Counted from the stretch's first letter, positions 55,795-64,000 are shown. The stretch is DNA of 64,000 bases from Rhodocyclales bacterium (GCA_016214145.1 JACRPA010000003.1:310001-374000), one strand, 5' to 3'. Notes: generated from the letters alone by a model not told the origin. Made by a program: numbers and translations.

Positions 55795-58431
55795 TCAGTG
55801 CCCGCCGCCACCCGCCTTGTGCTTGACGCTCTCGGGGCCGCCCCAGGCGGCCATCTCCGGATGCATCTTGCGGTGCAGGTCGCCGGTGTAGGCGTAGCGC
55901 ATCGTCTCCTTGTAGGCCTCGACGTGCTTCTCCCAGGAACCCTCGATGTCGCCGTACTTGTCGTTCGGGCCGGCCTTGGTCACCTTCGCCACCGTGTCGT
56001 ACCAGCCCTGCGAACCGCCGATCGGGTCGGCCACCACCGGGATGATGTCGTTCGGGTGCACGCCGCGGTCGTCCCACCAGACGTTCTGCAGGTCCGCATC
56101 CTCCGTGCCGCCGAAAGCCGGCTTGTCCTTCAGCTTCAGCGTCGCCAGGCGGCCGTACTCCCAGTGGCCGAAGGCGGTCGGAATCGAGATCACCTTGGGA
56201 TGGATGCCCTCGGTCACGTAGGCCTTGGTCACCATGTGGCCGACGCGGGTCTCGATGCGCACCAGGTCGCCGGTCTTCACGCCGAGCTTCCTGGCGGTCA
56301 CCGGGTTCATCCAGGCCGGATTGCTGTGGGCGATCTCGGCCAGCCACTTCACCGCCGCCGTGCGCGACTGCTTGTGCACATTGAGCTTGAAGGTGGAGAG
56401 GATCATCTCGTCCTCCTTCATGGTCTCGTGCCAGGGAATGCGCTTGAAGGTCGGCATCGGGTTGAAGCCGTACTCGGCCCACTGCTCGACGCGGATGTTG
56501 ATGAGGCGGTTGCCGGTCGGGAAGCCGACGTAGTTCCTGCCGTTGCGCTTCACGCCGATGGTCTTGCCGTTCTTGGCGATGGCGCCGTCCTTGCCTGCTA
56601 CCGCCCCGGCCATGTCGGCTTCCGACAGCTCCTTTTTGTGCAATCCGTAATCGGCCTTGATCTCGCGGCCGGTCTTGTCGGTGACCTTGCCGCTCTTCGG
56701 GTCGAGCTTGCCGTAGATCGGCCAGCAGCCGTGCTCCTTGAGGAACTTCAGGCCGCCCGCTTCCTTCAGGCCGGGAATGCCGTCGAAGTGCTGCTTCATG
56801 TAGTCTTCGCCGTCCTTGAAGTTCCAGAACTGCTTCATGCCGCGCTTGCCGTCCGGATCCAGCTTGTGGATGAGGTCGCGCAGCAGGATGCGGTTTTCGC
56901 GCGACTCGCCGAGGGAGGCATGCACCGGCTGGCGCACGCCGAGCCACGGCCACAGCGAGTTGGGCATCGACTCCGGCTCCCAGCGCTCGAGATACGGGCA
57001 GTCGGGCAGGATGAGGTCGGCCAGCGCCGCTTCCTCGCCCATGTGCGAGGTCATGGCGACGTAGTAGGGGATCAGCTTCTCGTCCTTGAACAGCTTGCCC
57101 CATACCACCCGCGCGCCGGGATTGGTGTAGACCGGGTTGTCCTGGTAGGTGAAGTAGACATTGATCTTCTGCTTGCCTTCGGCGATCCAGAACGGCACCA
57201 GGTGGCTCACCTTGTGGGCGGCCAGCGGATAGTCGGGCGGAGTCGACAGGTACGAGCCATGCTTCGGGCCCGGCGGCTGCGGGTTCGGCTGCGGCCAGCC
57301 CATGCCGCGCGGCAGGCAGTAACCACCCTTCTTCTCGATATTGCCGGTCATGATCGGCAGCATCATGCACGAGCGCTCGTTGTAGGAACCGTACAGGTGC
57401 TTGGCCGGGCCGCGGTAGGTGAACAGCGTCGCCGGCTTGGTGGTGGCGAATTCCCGCGCGACGCGCTCGATGGTTTCCGCCGGCACACCGGAGATCTTCG
57501 AGGCCCATTCCGGCGTGAACTGCTTGTAGTGGTCCTTGAGCTCCTTCACCGTGACGTTGGTCCAGGTCTCGATGAACTCCGAGTCCTGCAGGTCCTCGCG
57601 CAGGATGACATGGCCCATCGCCAGCGCGACCGCGCCGTCGGTGCCGGGGAAGACTGGAATCCACTCGTCCGAGAAGCCCGCCGTGTTGGACAGCCGCACG
57701 TCGAAGGTGACGATCTTCGCGTGGTTGTCCACGCGCCCTTCGGTGATGCGCTGGGACAGCGGATTGTGGAAGTAGGCCGCCTCCAGCACGTTGGAACCGA
57801 AGTTGAGCACGTACTTGGCGTTGGCGAAGTCCGGCGTTTCGATGTCCGGCCCCCAGGTCGGTTCCATGCCGATCTTTTTCGACGACTCGCATACCGAGGT
57901 GTGGTTCACCACCGTGGCCGATCCCAGCGTGTTCATGAAGCGGCCCCAGGTGCCGCCTGTGCGATCGCGCCCTTTTTTCACCATGATGGTGTTGGGATCT
58001 TCCTTGAGCGCCGCATCCAGCTTCTGCGCCACCTCCGTCAGCGCCTCATCCCAGGTGATGCGCTTCCACTTGCCTTCGCCGCGGGCGCCGACGCGCTTCA
58101 GCGGGTAGAGGATGCGGTCCGGGTCGTAGCTGTACCACATGCCCGAGTTGCCCTTGGCGCAGAGCCGCCCGCGCGTGGACACATGCTCCGGATTGCCTTC
58201 CAGCTTGACCACCCGCCCGTTCTCGACGTAAGCGATGGCGCCGTCCTGGATGTTGCAGACGTGGCAGGTGATGGGGATGGCCTTGCGCTCGGCCAGCGTC
58301 TCCGGGTTGAAGTCCTTGCCGCCGAGATCCTTTTCCATTGCATTGAGCAGGCGAGGCGCTGCGGCCGCCGCCGCCGTGGTGCCGGCACTGACTTTCAGGA
58401 AGGTGCGACGCGTTACTTTTGGCATTTCCAT
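55795..58431 (-). CDS. DMSO-reductase-family Mo-bisPGD catalytic subunit (Psr/Ttr/Srd/Arx-like)
   Basis: An 878-residue periplasmic oxidoreductase. A Tat signal (TRRTFLKVSAGTT) opens it. The N-terminal iron-sulfur motif reads C56-H-V-C59-N-I-Q-D63 ... C91, so Asp stands where the third Cys is expected. The likely Mo ligand is C181 in VVNHTSVCESSKKIG. Other parts are ITWDEALTEVA, FRGP-like LFTYRGPAKHLYGS, NIEKKGGYCLPRGMGWP and the C-terminal molydopterin-dinucleotide domain (ARKLGVKTGDLVRIETRVG, IPTAFGHWEYG). B-C-A gene order is as in tetrathionate reductase (ttrBCA) and selenate reductase (srdBCA). The substrate cannot be fixed from sequence. Confidence 0.92.
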   Translation of the reverse strand: MEMPKVTRRTFLKVSAGTTAAAAAAPRLLNAMEKDLGGKDFNPETLAERKAIPITCHVCNIQDGAIAYVENGRVVKLEGNPEHVSTRGRLCAKGNSGMWYSYDPDRILYPLKRVGARGEGKWKRITWDEALTEVAQKLDAALKEDPNTIMVKKGRDRTGGTWGRFMNTLGSATVVNHTSVCESSKKIGMEPTWGPDIETPDFANAKYVLNFGSNVLEAAYFHNPLSQRITEGRVDNHAKIVTFDVRLSNTAGFSDEWIPVFPGTDGAVALAMGHVILREDLQDSEFIETWTNVTVKELKDHYKQFTPEWASKISGVPAETIERVAREFATTKPATLFTYRGPAKHLYGSYNERSCMMLPIMTGNIEKKGGYCLPRGMGWPQPNPQPPGPKHGSYLSTPPDYPLAAHKVSHLVPFWIAEGKQKINVYFTYQDNPVYTNPGARVVWGKLFKDEKLIPYYVAMTSHMGEEAALADLILPDCPYLERWEPESMPNSLWPWLGVRQPVHASLGESRENRILLRDLIHKLDPDGKRGMKQFWNFKDGEDYMKQHFDGIPGLKEAGGLKFLKEHGCWPIYGKLDPKSGKVTDKTGREIKADYGLHKKELSEADMAGAVAGKDGAIAKNGKTIGVKRNGRNYVGFPTGNRLINIRVEQWAEYGFNPMPTFKRIPWHETMKEDEMILSTFKLNVHKQSRTAAVKWLAEIAHSNPAWMNPVTARKLGVKTGDLVRIETRVGHMVTKAYVTEGIHPKVISIPTAFGHWEYGRLATLKLKDKPAFGGTEDADLQNVWWDDRGVHPNDIIPVVADPIGGSQGWYDTVAKVTKAGPNDKYGDIEGSWEKHVEAYKETMRYAYTGDLHRKMHPEMAAWGGPESVKHKAGGGGH

Positions 58432-58446
58432 GTTTTTGTCTCCTCG

Positions 58447-59310
58447 TCAGTACAGTGTCTGCAGTTGTTGCGGGCCCATCAGCAGGGCGTAGCGCAAGGC
58501 GGCGCTGCCGAGCAGGATGAGCAGGGCGGCAATCATCAGTCCGGTAGTCTGCTGCTTCAGGTGGGCGAGGAACAGCATGGCCACCGGTGCGGCCGTTCCC
58601 GCCAGAATTCCGACCCCGACGAAGATCATGCCCATCGTTCCGGTGGTCAGGATCATGAAGGTCAGTTCCTGCGCCGAGCCGCCATAGTTGGTGGTGCCGA
58701 GGATCGAAACCAGGATCACGCCGACGCCGGCCGTCGACCACAGCATGTATTCACGCAGCACCTTCTGCGCCTCGGCATTGCCGCCGGACAGGAGCGAGCC
58801 GACAGCCGAGCCGGAAGCGATGGCCAAGGCAACGAACAGCACCGGCATCACCGGCGTGTTCCAGACCGGCCGCGACTGGTGCACCGTGAGGTCGTAGCCG
58901 GTGTAGATCGGCAGGCCCAGCGCCAGCAGGGCGGTGACGAGCGCCAGCAGCTTGCCGCGCGCGCTGTCCTGCCCCTTCCTCAATTCGAGGATGTAGAGCA
59001 CCGACGCGACACCGAAGGCGACGATATTGAGCGCGCCCCAGGCCAGCGGCGAGGTGAAGCTCAGGTACATCGGGTTGAGGGTGTTGAGGAAGCGCAGCGG
59101 CTGCGACAGGTCGGCGATCAGCAGCAGGCCGCCGATGGCCAGCAGGGCCAGGGAGAGGTAGGCCGCCTTCTCGCGCAGCGGGCGCAGCGCCGGCGTGATC
59201 CAGGAACCGTAGGACAAAAAGGACAGTCCGGCGAGGATGCCGATGACAAAGAAATAGATGGCGTAGCTTGCGTGCCACGACACATCGTGAAACCAGACGT
59301 AATCACCCAT
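58447..59310 (-). CDS. NrfD/PsrC-type quinol-linked membrane subunit
   Basis: A 287-residue membrane protein with eight or nine TM helices (YAIYFFVIGILAGLSFLSYG, LSLALLAIGGLLLIADL, FMILTTGTMGMIFVGVGILAG, GLMIAALLILLGSAALRYALL). The segment DLSQPLRFLNTLNP-MYLSFTSPLAWGALN matches the quinone-site region of NrfD-type subunits. It carries electrons between the quinone pool and the iron-sulfur subunit. It is 10 bp from the FeS gene and 15 bp from the catalytic gene. Confidence 0.93.
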   Translation of the reverse strand: MGDYVWFHDVSWHASYAIYFFVIGILAGLSFLSYGSWITPALRPLREKAAYLSLALLAIGGLLLIADLSQPLRFLNTLNPMYLSFTSPLAWGALNIVAFGVASVLYILELRKGQDSARGKLLALVTALLALGLPIYTGYDLTVHQSRPVWNTPVMPVLFVALAIASGSAVGSLLSGGNAEAQKVLREYMLWSTAGVGVILVSILGTTNYGGSAQELTFMILTTGTMGMIFVGVGILAGTAAPVAMLFLAHLKQQTTGLMIAALLILLGSAALRYALLMGPQQLQTLY

Positions 59311-59320
59311 GATTCATCCC

Positions 59321-60031
59321 CTAGATTTTGAAGTGGCGGTTGAAGGCGGAACGTTCGGGTTCCATCACCTCGGGCTGGCGGTAGGCGTCGCGGCCGAACT
59401 CGGTGGCGTTGCGATCGGCGCCGATGTAGAAGACGTGCGGCTTGGTGCCTTCCTCGGGGCGCAGCACCTGGGTCGCGTTCTTCGCCACCAGGTACGACAC
59501 CTCGCTCGTCGGATCGTTGAGGTCGCCGAAGACGCGCGAGCGGCCGATGCAGGTCTGCACGCAGGCGGGCACCAGGTTCTGCGTCACGCGATGGAAGCAG
59601 AAGGTGCATTTGTCCACCACGCGGGTGATCGACGAGTAGGTGCGGTGCGCCGGCAGCATGAAGCGCGCGTTGTAGGGACAGGCCGCCATGCAGCTGCGGC
59701 AGCCGATGCAGCGCTCGTACCGCTGCAGGACGAAGCCGCCGTCCTCGACCTTGTAGGTGGCATCCACCGGGCAGTTGCGCACGCACGGCGGATCGTCGCA
59801 GTGGTTGCACAGGCGCGGCAGGAACTGTTTCTTGACGGTGGGATAGGTGCCGACCACCTTGTAGGGCACCCAGGTGCGATTGACGCCGAGCGGCGTGTCG
59901 TACTCGGCCTTGCAGGCGACCTGGCAGGCCATGCAGCCGATGCAGCGGCGCGTGTCGACCACCATGGCGTAGCGCTTCTTGCCGGCCACGCCACGCGTCT
60001 CAATTGGCGAAACCCTCAGTTCTTCACTCAT
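59321..60031 (-). CDS. Four-cluster iron-sulfur electron-transfer subunit (PsrB/TtrB-like)
   Basis: A 236-residue protein with the 16 Cys of the DmsB/PsrB family: RCIGCMACQVACKAEY, LCNHCDDPPCVRNCPVDA, RCIGCRSCMAACPYNA and CTFCFHRVTQNLVPACVQTCIG. It has no Tat signal of its own and would be exported together with the catalytic subunit. ATG 60031 follows AAGGAGGAGAAGGTCAC. It is the first gene of the operon, read from a sigma54-type promoter at 60112-60127. Confidence 0.94.
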   Translation of the reverse strand: MSEELRVSPIETRGVAGKKRYAMVVDTRRCIGCMACQVACKAEYDTPLGVNRTWVPYKVVGTYPTVKKQFLPRLCNHCDDPPCVRNCPVDATYKVEDGGFVLQRYERCIGCRSCMAACPYNARFMLPAHRTYSSITRVVDKCTFCFHRVTQNLVPACVQTCIGRSRVFGDLNDPTSEVSYLVAKNATQVLRPEEGTKPHVFYIGADRNATEFGRDAYRQPEVMEPERSAFNRHFKI

Positions 60032-60111
60032 GTGACCTTCTCCTCCTTGTTTTCTCCCGGCGACCGATCGATGACATCGGAAGATGTCCTGTGTCCAGCG
60101 GTGGTCCTATC

Positions 60112-60127
60112 AGCAACAACCGTGCCT
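60112..60127 (-). promoter_or_regulatory. Sigma54 (-24/-12) promoter of the molybdoenzyme operon
   Basis: Read on the minus strand: AGGCAC-N5-TTGCT, against the consensus TGGCAC-N5-TTGCT, with exactly 10 bp between GG and GC. The expected transcript starts near 60100, about 70 nt before the first gene. Confidence 0.85.
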
Positions 60128-60182
60128 TTCGGTAAAGTCCCTGATTTGATTGGGGTGATCCCGGGATGGGCGAGGGTCGATG

Positions 60183-60198
60183 GTTACGATTCAGTAAC
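60183..60198. promoter_or_regulatory. Enhancer-like palindrome UAS1
   Basis: GTTACGATTCAGTAAC: GTTAC and GTAAC arms with a 6-bp spacer, about 76 bp upstream of the -12 element. Confidence 0.7.
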
Positions 60199-60215
60199 AT
60201 CATGCGCCGCAGCAA

Positions 60216-60231
60216 GTCACCGGTCGGTAAC
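60216..60231. promoter_or_regulatory. Enhancer-like palindrome UAS2
   Basis: GTCACCGGTCGGTAAC, same form as UAS1 (GTYAC-N6-GTAAC). Its centre is 33 bp from that of UAS1, three helical turns. The rest of the 340-bp gap shows no gene. Confidence 0.7.
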
Positions 60232-60371
60232 CGTCTTCCTGACATGACGCATGTCTGCCTTGCGGCCCGCATGGCGTCGACCGTCACGACCGCCGGCGCG
60301 TCTGCTAGCATCACGACTGCTCAATCATTCGTGCCGCGCAGCAGAAGGCGGCCATCCTCAAGGAGGAATTC

Positions 60372-61223
60372 TTGGATCGCAGAACTTTCCTGGCCCTGAC
60401 TGCCGCAATATCGGCGTCGCCGCTGTGCGTCGAAGCGCAGACCAACGCCGCAGTGCGCATCGGCCTGACCCCGGTGTTTCTCGATGACCAGCTCTCCTTC
60501 CTCAGCGACTGGCGCGATTACCTCCAGGGGCGAATCGGGCGCGCCGTGCGCTTCGTGCAGCGCGGCAGCTACCGCGAGATCATGGACCTGCTGCTGGAGC
60601 AGAAACTGGACTTCGCCTGGATTTGCGGCTACCCCTATGTGCGCCACAAGGTGAAGCTGCGCCTGCTGGCGGTTCCCGTTTCCGACGGGCGCCCGCAGTA
60701 TCGTTCGTATCTGATCGTTCCCGCGTCGGATGCGCAGACGGGCTCCGTTCTGGATCTGCGCGGCAAGGTGTTCGCCTATTCGGATCCGGATTCCAACTCC
60801 GGCTTCCTCTACCCGCGCTACGCGCTCATGCAGTTGAAGGAGAACCCGGACCGTTTCTTTTCCAGGACCTTCTTTACCTGGGCGCACCGCAAGGTCGTCG
60901 AGGCCGTCGGATCGAACCTGGCCCAGGGCGGCGCGGTGGACAGCTACGTCTGGGACACGCTGCGCATCTATCATCCGGAACTGACGGGGCGCACGCGCAT
61001 CGTGGAGAAATCGCCCTACTTCGGCCATACGCCGGTGGTGGCGAGGAACGGCGTGTCGCGGACGGAATTCGATGCCATGCAGGAAGCCCTGCTCGGCATG
61101 TCGCAGTCGGCGGCGGGAAAGGAACTGCTCAAGCGCCTCAACCTCGATGGCTTCGTTGCAGGAGAAGAGGCGCTTTTCGACGGCATCGCGCGCATGATGC
61201 GCGCCCTCAACGGCCGATCCTGA
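60372..61223 (+). CDS. PhnD-like periplasmic binding protein of a two-component system (AioX/ArxX/TtrS-like sensor)
   Basis: A 283-residue protein with a short export signal (MDRRTFLALTAAISASPLCVEA) and a PhnD/TtrS-type ligand-binding fold: VRIGLTPVFLDDQLSFLSDWRDYLQGRIG, YREIMDLLLEQKLDFAWICGYPYV, LRGKVFAYSDPDSNSGFLYPRY, VGSNLAQGGAVDSYVWD. C85 in the ligand-cleft strand is the only Cys in the mature domain. TTG 60372 follows AAGGAGGAATTC. It lies 1 bp before the kinase gene. In arsenite (AioXSR) and tetrathionate (TtrS) systems a protein of this fold detects the substrate; which ligand applies here is unknown. Confidence 0.86.
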   Translation: MDRRTFLALTAAISASPLCVEAQTNAAVRIGLTPVFLDDQLSFLSDWRDYLQGRIGRAVRFVQRGSYREIMDLLLEQKLDFAWICGYPYVRHKVKLRLLAVPVSDGRPQYRSYLIVPASDAQTGSVLDLRGKVFAYSDPDSNSGFLYPRYALMQLKENPDRFFSRTFFTWAHRKVVEAVGSNLAQGGAVDSYVWDTLRIYHPELTGRTRIVEKSPYFGHTPVVARNGVSRTEFDAMQEALLGMSQSAAGKELLKRLNLDGFVAGEEALFDGIARMMRALNGRS

Positions 61224-61224
61224 A

Positions 61225-62679
61225 ATGTTCCGCCTGCACGACCTCAGCTTCCGCTACAAGATACCGCTGCGCGGCAGCGTGCTGGTGCTGATCACGGCGC
61301 TGCTGGTGACCGCCTCGCTCATTTTCCGCGAGTACGACGAACTGCGGCAGGACCTGGCGACCACCTCGGCGCACCTGGGCCGGGTGCTGGCCAATACGCT
61401 GGTGTCGCCGCTCACGCACGACGATCCCTGGCGCGCCTACGAGATCATCAACTCTCCCTTTCACGGCGGCCCGCCGGAAGCCAGCCCGCAGACGGCGGCG
61501 CTGGTCATGGTGCTCGACGCCAACCAGCGCGTTTTCGTCGCGACGGATCCCAACCAGTACCCGATGCTGTCCGATCCCTCGCGCGCCAATACCGATTTCT
61601 ATGAACTGTGGCAGGCGGTGGCAAAGTTCAACGAGCCGGACACGCGCGCCGTCGAGGTCAAGGGATCCAAGGCCATCTACATGGTCACGCCGATCATCTC
61701 CGACGGCTTTCGGCTCGGCACGCTGATCATGGGCTATTCCAAGGACGCCTTCCTGCCCCGCTTTTTCGGCATCGCCAAGCGGGCCGGCCTGATCACCGTG
61801 GCGGTGCTGGTGCTGCTGCTGCCGGCCAGCTGGTACTGGGGGCAGCGCTTCGCCAGACCGCTGGTCGATCTTTCGCAAAGCATGGGGAAAATCGGTGTGG
61901 AAATTCCCGCCGAAGGGGATATCCGGTTGTACGAATCGAAGGACGAAATCGGCCAGCTCGGCGCCGCCTTCAAGAACATGCTGCAGGGCCTGCGCGAGAA
62001 ACAGGCGCTGGAACGCGAGGTGATGCTGTCCGAACGCCTCGCGGCGGTGGGCCGGCTGGCGGCCGGCGTCGCGCACGAAATCAACAATCCCCTCGGCGGC
62101 ATGCTCAACGCCATCAGCACCTATCGCCGCCACGGCAACGACGATCCGCTGGCGGCGCGCACCCTGTCGCTGGTCGAGCGCGGCCTCGTGCAGATCAAGG
62201 ATACGGTTTCGGCATTGCTGGTCGAGTCGAAGGTGCAGAGCCACCAGCTGACGCGGCAGGACATCGAGGACACGCACACCCTGGTGCAGACCGACGCCAA
62301 TCGCAAACAGGTGCGCTTCGACTGGCGCAACGGCATCGACGAGACCCTGCCGCTGCCGTCCACCCTGGTGCGGCAGATCCTGATCAACCTCATGCTGAAT
62401 GCCATCCGCGCGGCGCCCCGCGAGGGCACGGTCGCCTGCCGGGTGGAATGCGATGGACGGGCCCTGCTCGTGCAGGTCGGCAACAACGGCGACTACATTC
62501 CGCAGGAGCGCATGGAGCACTTGTTCGAGCCCTTCTCCAGCCAGAGCGAGGACGGCCACGGGCTCGGCCTCTGGGTGACCTACCAGATCGTGCACCAGCT
62601 CGGCGGCGAGATCGCCGCCGAGAGCGTGCCCGAGGAGACGCGCTTTACCGTCACGTTGCCCCTGGCCGAGGCTGTATGA
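61225..62679 (+). CDS. Sensor histidine kinase (AioS/NtrB-like)
   Basis: A 484-residue kinase with TM helices at about 14-34 and 186-205 enclosing a periplasmic domain of 150 residues, a HAMP-like linker, the HisKA box AAGVAHEINNPLGGMLNAIS (phospho-acceptor H284) and an HATPase with NLMLNAIRAAP, VGNNGDYIP and GHGLGLWVTYQIV. The kinase type is the one that pairs with sigma54-dependent regulators. It is between the PhnD-like gene and the regulator. Hairpin E8 follows. Confidence 0.93.
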   Translation: MFRLHDLSFRYKIPLRGSVLVLITALLVTASLIFREYDELRQDLATTSAHLGRVLANTLVSPLTHDDPWRAYEIINSPFHGGPPEASPQTAALVMVLDANQRVFVATDPNQYPMLSDPSRANTDFYELWQAVAKFNEPDTRAVEVKGSKAIYMVTPIISDGFRLGTLIMGYSKDAFLPRFFGIAKRAGLITVAVLVLLLPASWYWGQRFARPLVDLSQSMGKIGVEIPAEGDIRLYESKDEIGQLGAAFKNMLQGLREKQALEREVMLSERLAAVGRLAAGVAHEINNPLGGMLNAISTYRRHGNDDPLAARTLSLVERGLVQIKDTVSALLVESKVQSHQLTRQDIEDTHTLVQTDANRKQVRFDWRNGIDETLPLPSTLVRQILINLMLNAIRAAPREGTVACRVECDGRALLVQVGNNGDYIPQERMEHLFEPFSSQSEDGHGLGLWVTYQIVHQLGGEIAAESVPEETRFTVTLPLAEAV

Positions 62680-62683
62680 GCCT

Positions 62684-62836
62684 AAACCCCTCACCACAGA
62701 GGCACAGAGACACAGAGAAAGGCACGGAATCAGCAGCTCGTCCAGCCAAAGGCATTCCCCATCAGGTGACCGCTTTGCTCCTGGCAGGGTCTTTCCTCTG
62801 TGTTCTCTGTGTCTCTGTGGTGAAACCAGGGTTTTC
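62684..62836. repeat. Hairpin element E8 between kinase and regulator
   Basis: CACCACAGAGGCACAGAGAC pairs with GTGTTCTCTGTGTCTCTGTG followed by GTGAAACCAGGGTTTT. The loop is longer (about 75 bp) than in E1-E7 and shows no gene. The regulator ATG follows 3 bp later. Confidence 0.86.
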
Positions 62837-62839
62837 AGC

Positions 62840-64000
62840 ATGAGCGAGAAACCGCACCCCGTCATCTGCCTGGTCGAGGACGATCCCATCATGGGCGAGT
62901 CGCTGTGCGACCGCTTCCAGCTCGAGGGGCTGGCCTTCGACTGGCATCAGACCGCCGCCGGCGCCATGGCCGCCATTGGCAATCATCACTATGCCGCGGT
63001 GATCAGCGACATCCGCCTGCCCGATCTCGAAGGTGGCGAGATGTACCTGCAGCTGCGCGCCGCGCACCGCGCGCTGCCGCCCTTCATCTTCATCACCGGC
63101 TACGGCGCCATCGACCGGGCCGTCGAATTGCTCAAGGCGGGGGCGGCCGATTACGTCACCAAGCCTTTCGATCTCGAACAATTGATCGAAAAGGTGAAGG
63201 CCCTGATCGGCGCCTTCGCGCCGGCGGCCCCAGGCACGCAACTCGGCGTCTCGCAGGCCATGCGCAGGATCGGGGACATGCTGCCCCGCCTGGCCGTGCA
63301 TGCGAACACCATCCTCATCAGCGGCGAATCGGGCGTCGGCAAGGAGCATGTCGCGCAGGCGCTCGACCGCCTGGCGCGCAAGAGCGAGCAATGCCCCTTC
63401 GTCCCGGTGAACTGCGGCGCCGTCACCGAGAGCCTGTTCGAGGCCGAGCTGTTCGGCTACGAGAAGGGCGCCTTCACCGGCGCCGTGCGCACCAAGAAGG
63501 GCTTCTTCGAGCAGGCGCACTGCGGCACGCTGTTCCTCGACGAGATCAGCGAGCTGCCGCCGTCCATGCAGGTCAAGCTGCTGCGCGCGATCCAGGAGCG
63601 GCGCATCGTCCGCGTCGGCGGCGAGACGCCGATTCCGCTCGACATCCGCCTGTACTGCGCCACCAACCGCGACCTGAAGGAGATGGTGGAGCTGGGCCAG
63701 TTCCGCGAGGACCTGTTCTATCGCATCAACGTCATCCAGCTGAGGATCCCGCCGCTGCGCGAGCGCAAGGAGGATGTCCTCTGGTTCGCGCGCATCTTCC
63801 TCGACGAGTTTGCCGCGAAGCAGGGCGGCGGCCGGCGCGCATTGACGCAGCGCGCCGAGCAGGCGCTGCTGGAATACCCGTGGCCCGGCAACATCCGTGA
63901 ACTGCGCCACGCCATCGAGCGCGCCTGCATCATTTCGGCCGACACGACGCTCGGCCCGGAGGCCTTCTTCGGCGACGGACTCACGCACTGGACGCCGCCG
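62840..64000 (+). CDS. Sigma54-dependent response regulator, C-terminus beyond window
   Basis: An NtrC-type activator (387 codons seen, open at the window edge). The receiver domain has [16 protein letters not shown], phospho-acceptor D57 in VISDIRLPD and KPFD. The AAA+ domain has [16 protein letters not shown], the sigma54 loop [36 protein letters not shown] and [17 protein letters not shown]. The Fis-type HTH should lie beyond 64000. ATG 62840 follows the right arm of E8 with no strong ribosome site. It is the natural candidate to bind UAS1/UAS2 and activate the molybdoenzyme operon. Confidence 0.94.
   Translation, partial: MSEKPHPVICLVEDDPIMGESLCDRFQLEGLAFDWHQTAAGAMAAIGNHHYAAVISDIRLPDLEGGEMYLQLRAAHRALPPFIFITGYGAIDRAVELLKAGAADYVTKPFDLEQLIEKVKALIGAFAPAAPGTQLGVSQAMRRIGDMLPRLAVHANTILISGESGVGKEHVAQALDRLARKSEQCPFVPVNCGAVTESLFEAELFGYEKGAFTGAVRTKKGFFEQAHCGTLFLDEISELPPSMQVKLLRAIQERRIVRVGGETPIPLDIRLYCATNRDLKEMVELGQFREDLFYRINVIQLRIPPLRERKEDVLWFARIFLDEFAAKQGGGRRALTQRAEQALLEYPWPGNIRELRHAIERACIISADTTLGPEAFFGDGLTHWTPP

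Noticed and set aside
55474-59331. 1285-codon plus-strand frame opposite the molybdoenzyme genes
   Set aside because: It mirrors three well-supported minus-strand genes and has no recognisable domain.
51010-60031. Naming the enzyme tetrathionate, selenate or arsenite oxidoreductase
   Set aside because: Gene order and sensors resemble several of these systems, but no motif seen fixes the substrate, and the Asp63 change is not tied to a known one.

Overview
The window is high-GC DNA with dense protein coding, and it looks like a betaproteobacterial chromosome, most likely Rhodocyclales or a close relative. Pointers are the divergent ispB versus rplU-rpmA-obg-proB block, a PP0621-type protein in front of pilS-pilR-ampD, a Lys/Ala/Pro-rich H1-like protein with a conserved C-terminal tail, GTP-type PEP carboxykinase plus a long malic enzyme, Tat-exported TRAP binding protein, and a periplasmic molybdoenzyme operon. 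Assignment to genus is not possible from the sequence alone.

Layout. 1-3.8 kb: divergent caspase-like protein, CHASE2 cyclase and FecR-domain protein (signalling set). 3.8-5.0 kb: a REP-associated tyrosine transposase between REP clusters, then apaG. 5.0-11.5 kb: rpe-gph-trpL-trpE-(GxxExxY)-trpG-trpD-trpC. 11.7-13.3 kb: porin and two paralogous tiny lipoproteins. 13.5-18 kb: proB, obg, rpmA, rplU, ispB, tRNA-Pro. 17.8-23.8 kb: pilS-pilR, ampD-like amidase, H1-like protein, lytic transglycosylase. 23.9-31.8 kb: aminotransferase, pckG, maeB, patatin, PBP7-type peptidase. 31.8-38.2 kb: IclR regulator and a lutA-lutB-aldehyde dehydrogenase-hydroxyacid dehydrogenase-lutC cluster. 38.2-46.2 kb: sensor Ser/Thr kinase overlapping a cation ATPase, an ArsB/NhaD-type carrier and a KefB-type antiporter. 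46.4-51.0 kb: TRAP transporter and a vapBC pair. 51.0-64.0 kb: a ten-gene molybdoenzyme operon on the minus strand, divergent from a PhnD-like binding protein, histidine kinase and sigma54-dependent regulator.

Two themes stand out. First, short repeats are unusually active here. A hairpin family with 40-50 bp arms fills stop-to-start gaps; one copy holds a GxxExxY nuclease-like gene in its loop. GTAG-ended palindromes supply stop codons to several genes and are translated in frame inside trpC, obg and the cation ATPase. Second, the molybdoenzyme operon has a near-perfect sigma54 promoter, two 16-bp enhancer-like palindromes 33 bp apart, an Asp in place of one FeS-cluster Cys in the catalytic subunit, and a tail of unusual accessory genes (inactive rhodanese-like, multi-cluster ferredoxin, possible TIM-barrel fragment, YqeB/XdhC-like). 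Its substrate is not known from sequence; sulfur, selenium or arsenic oxyanions are the natural candidates.
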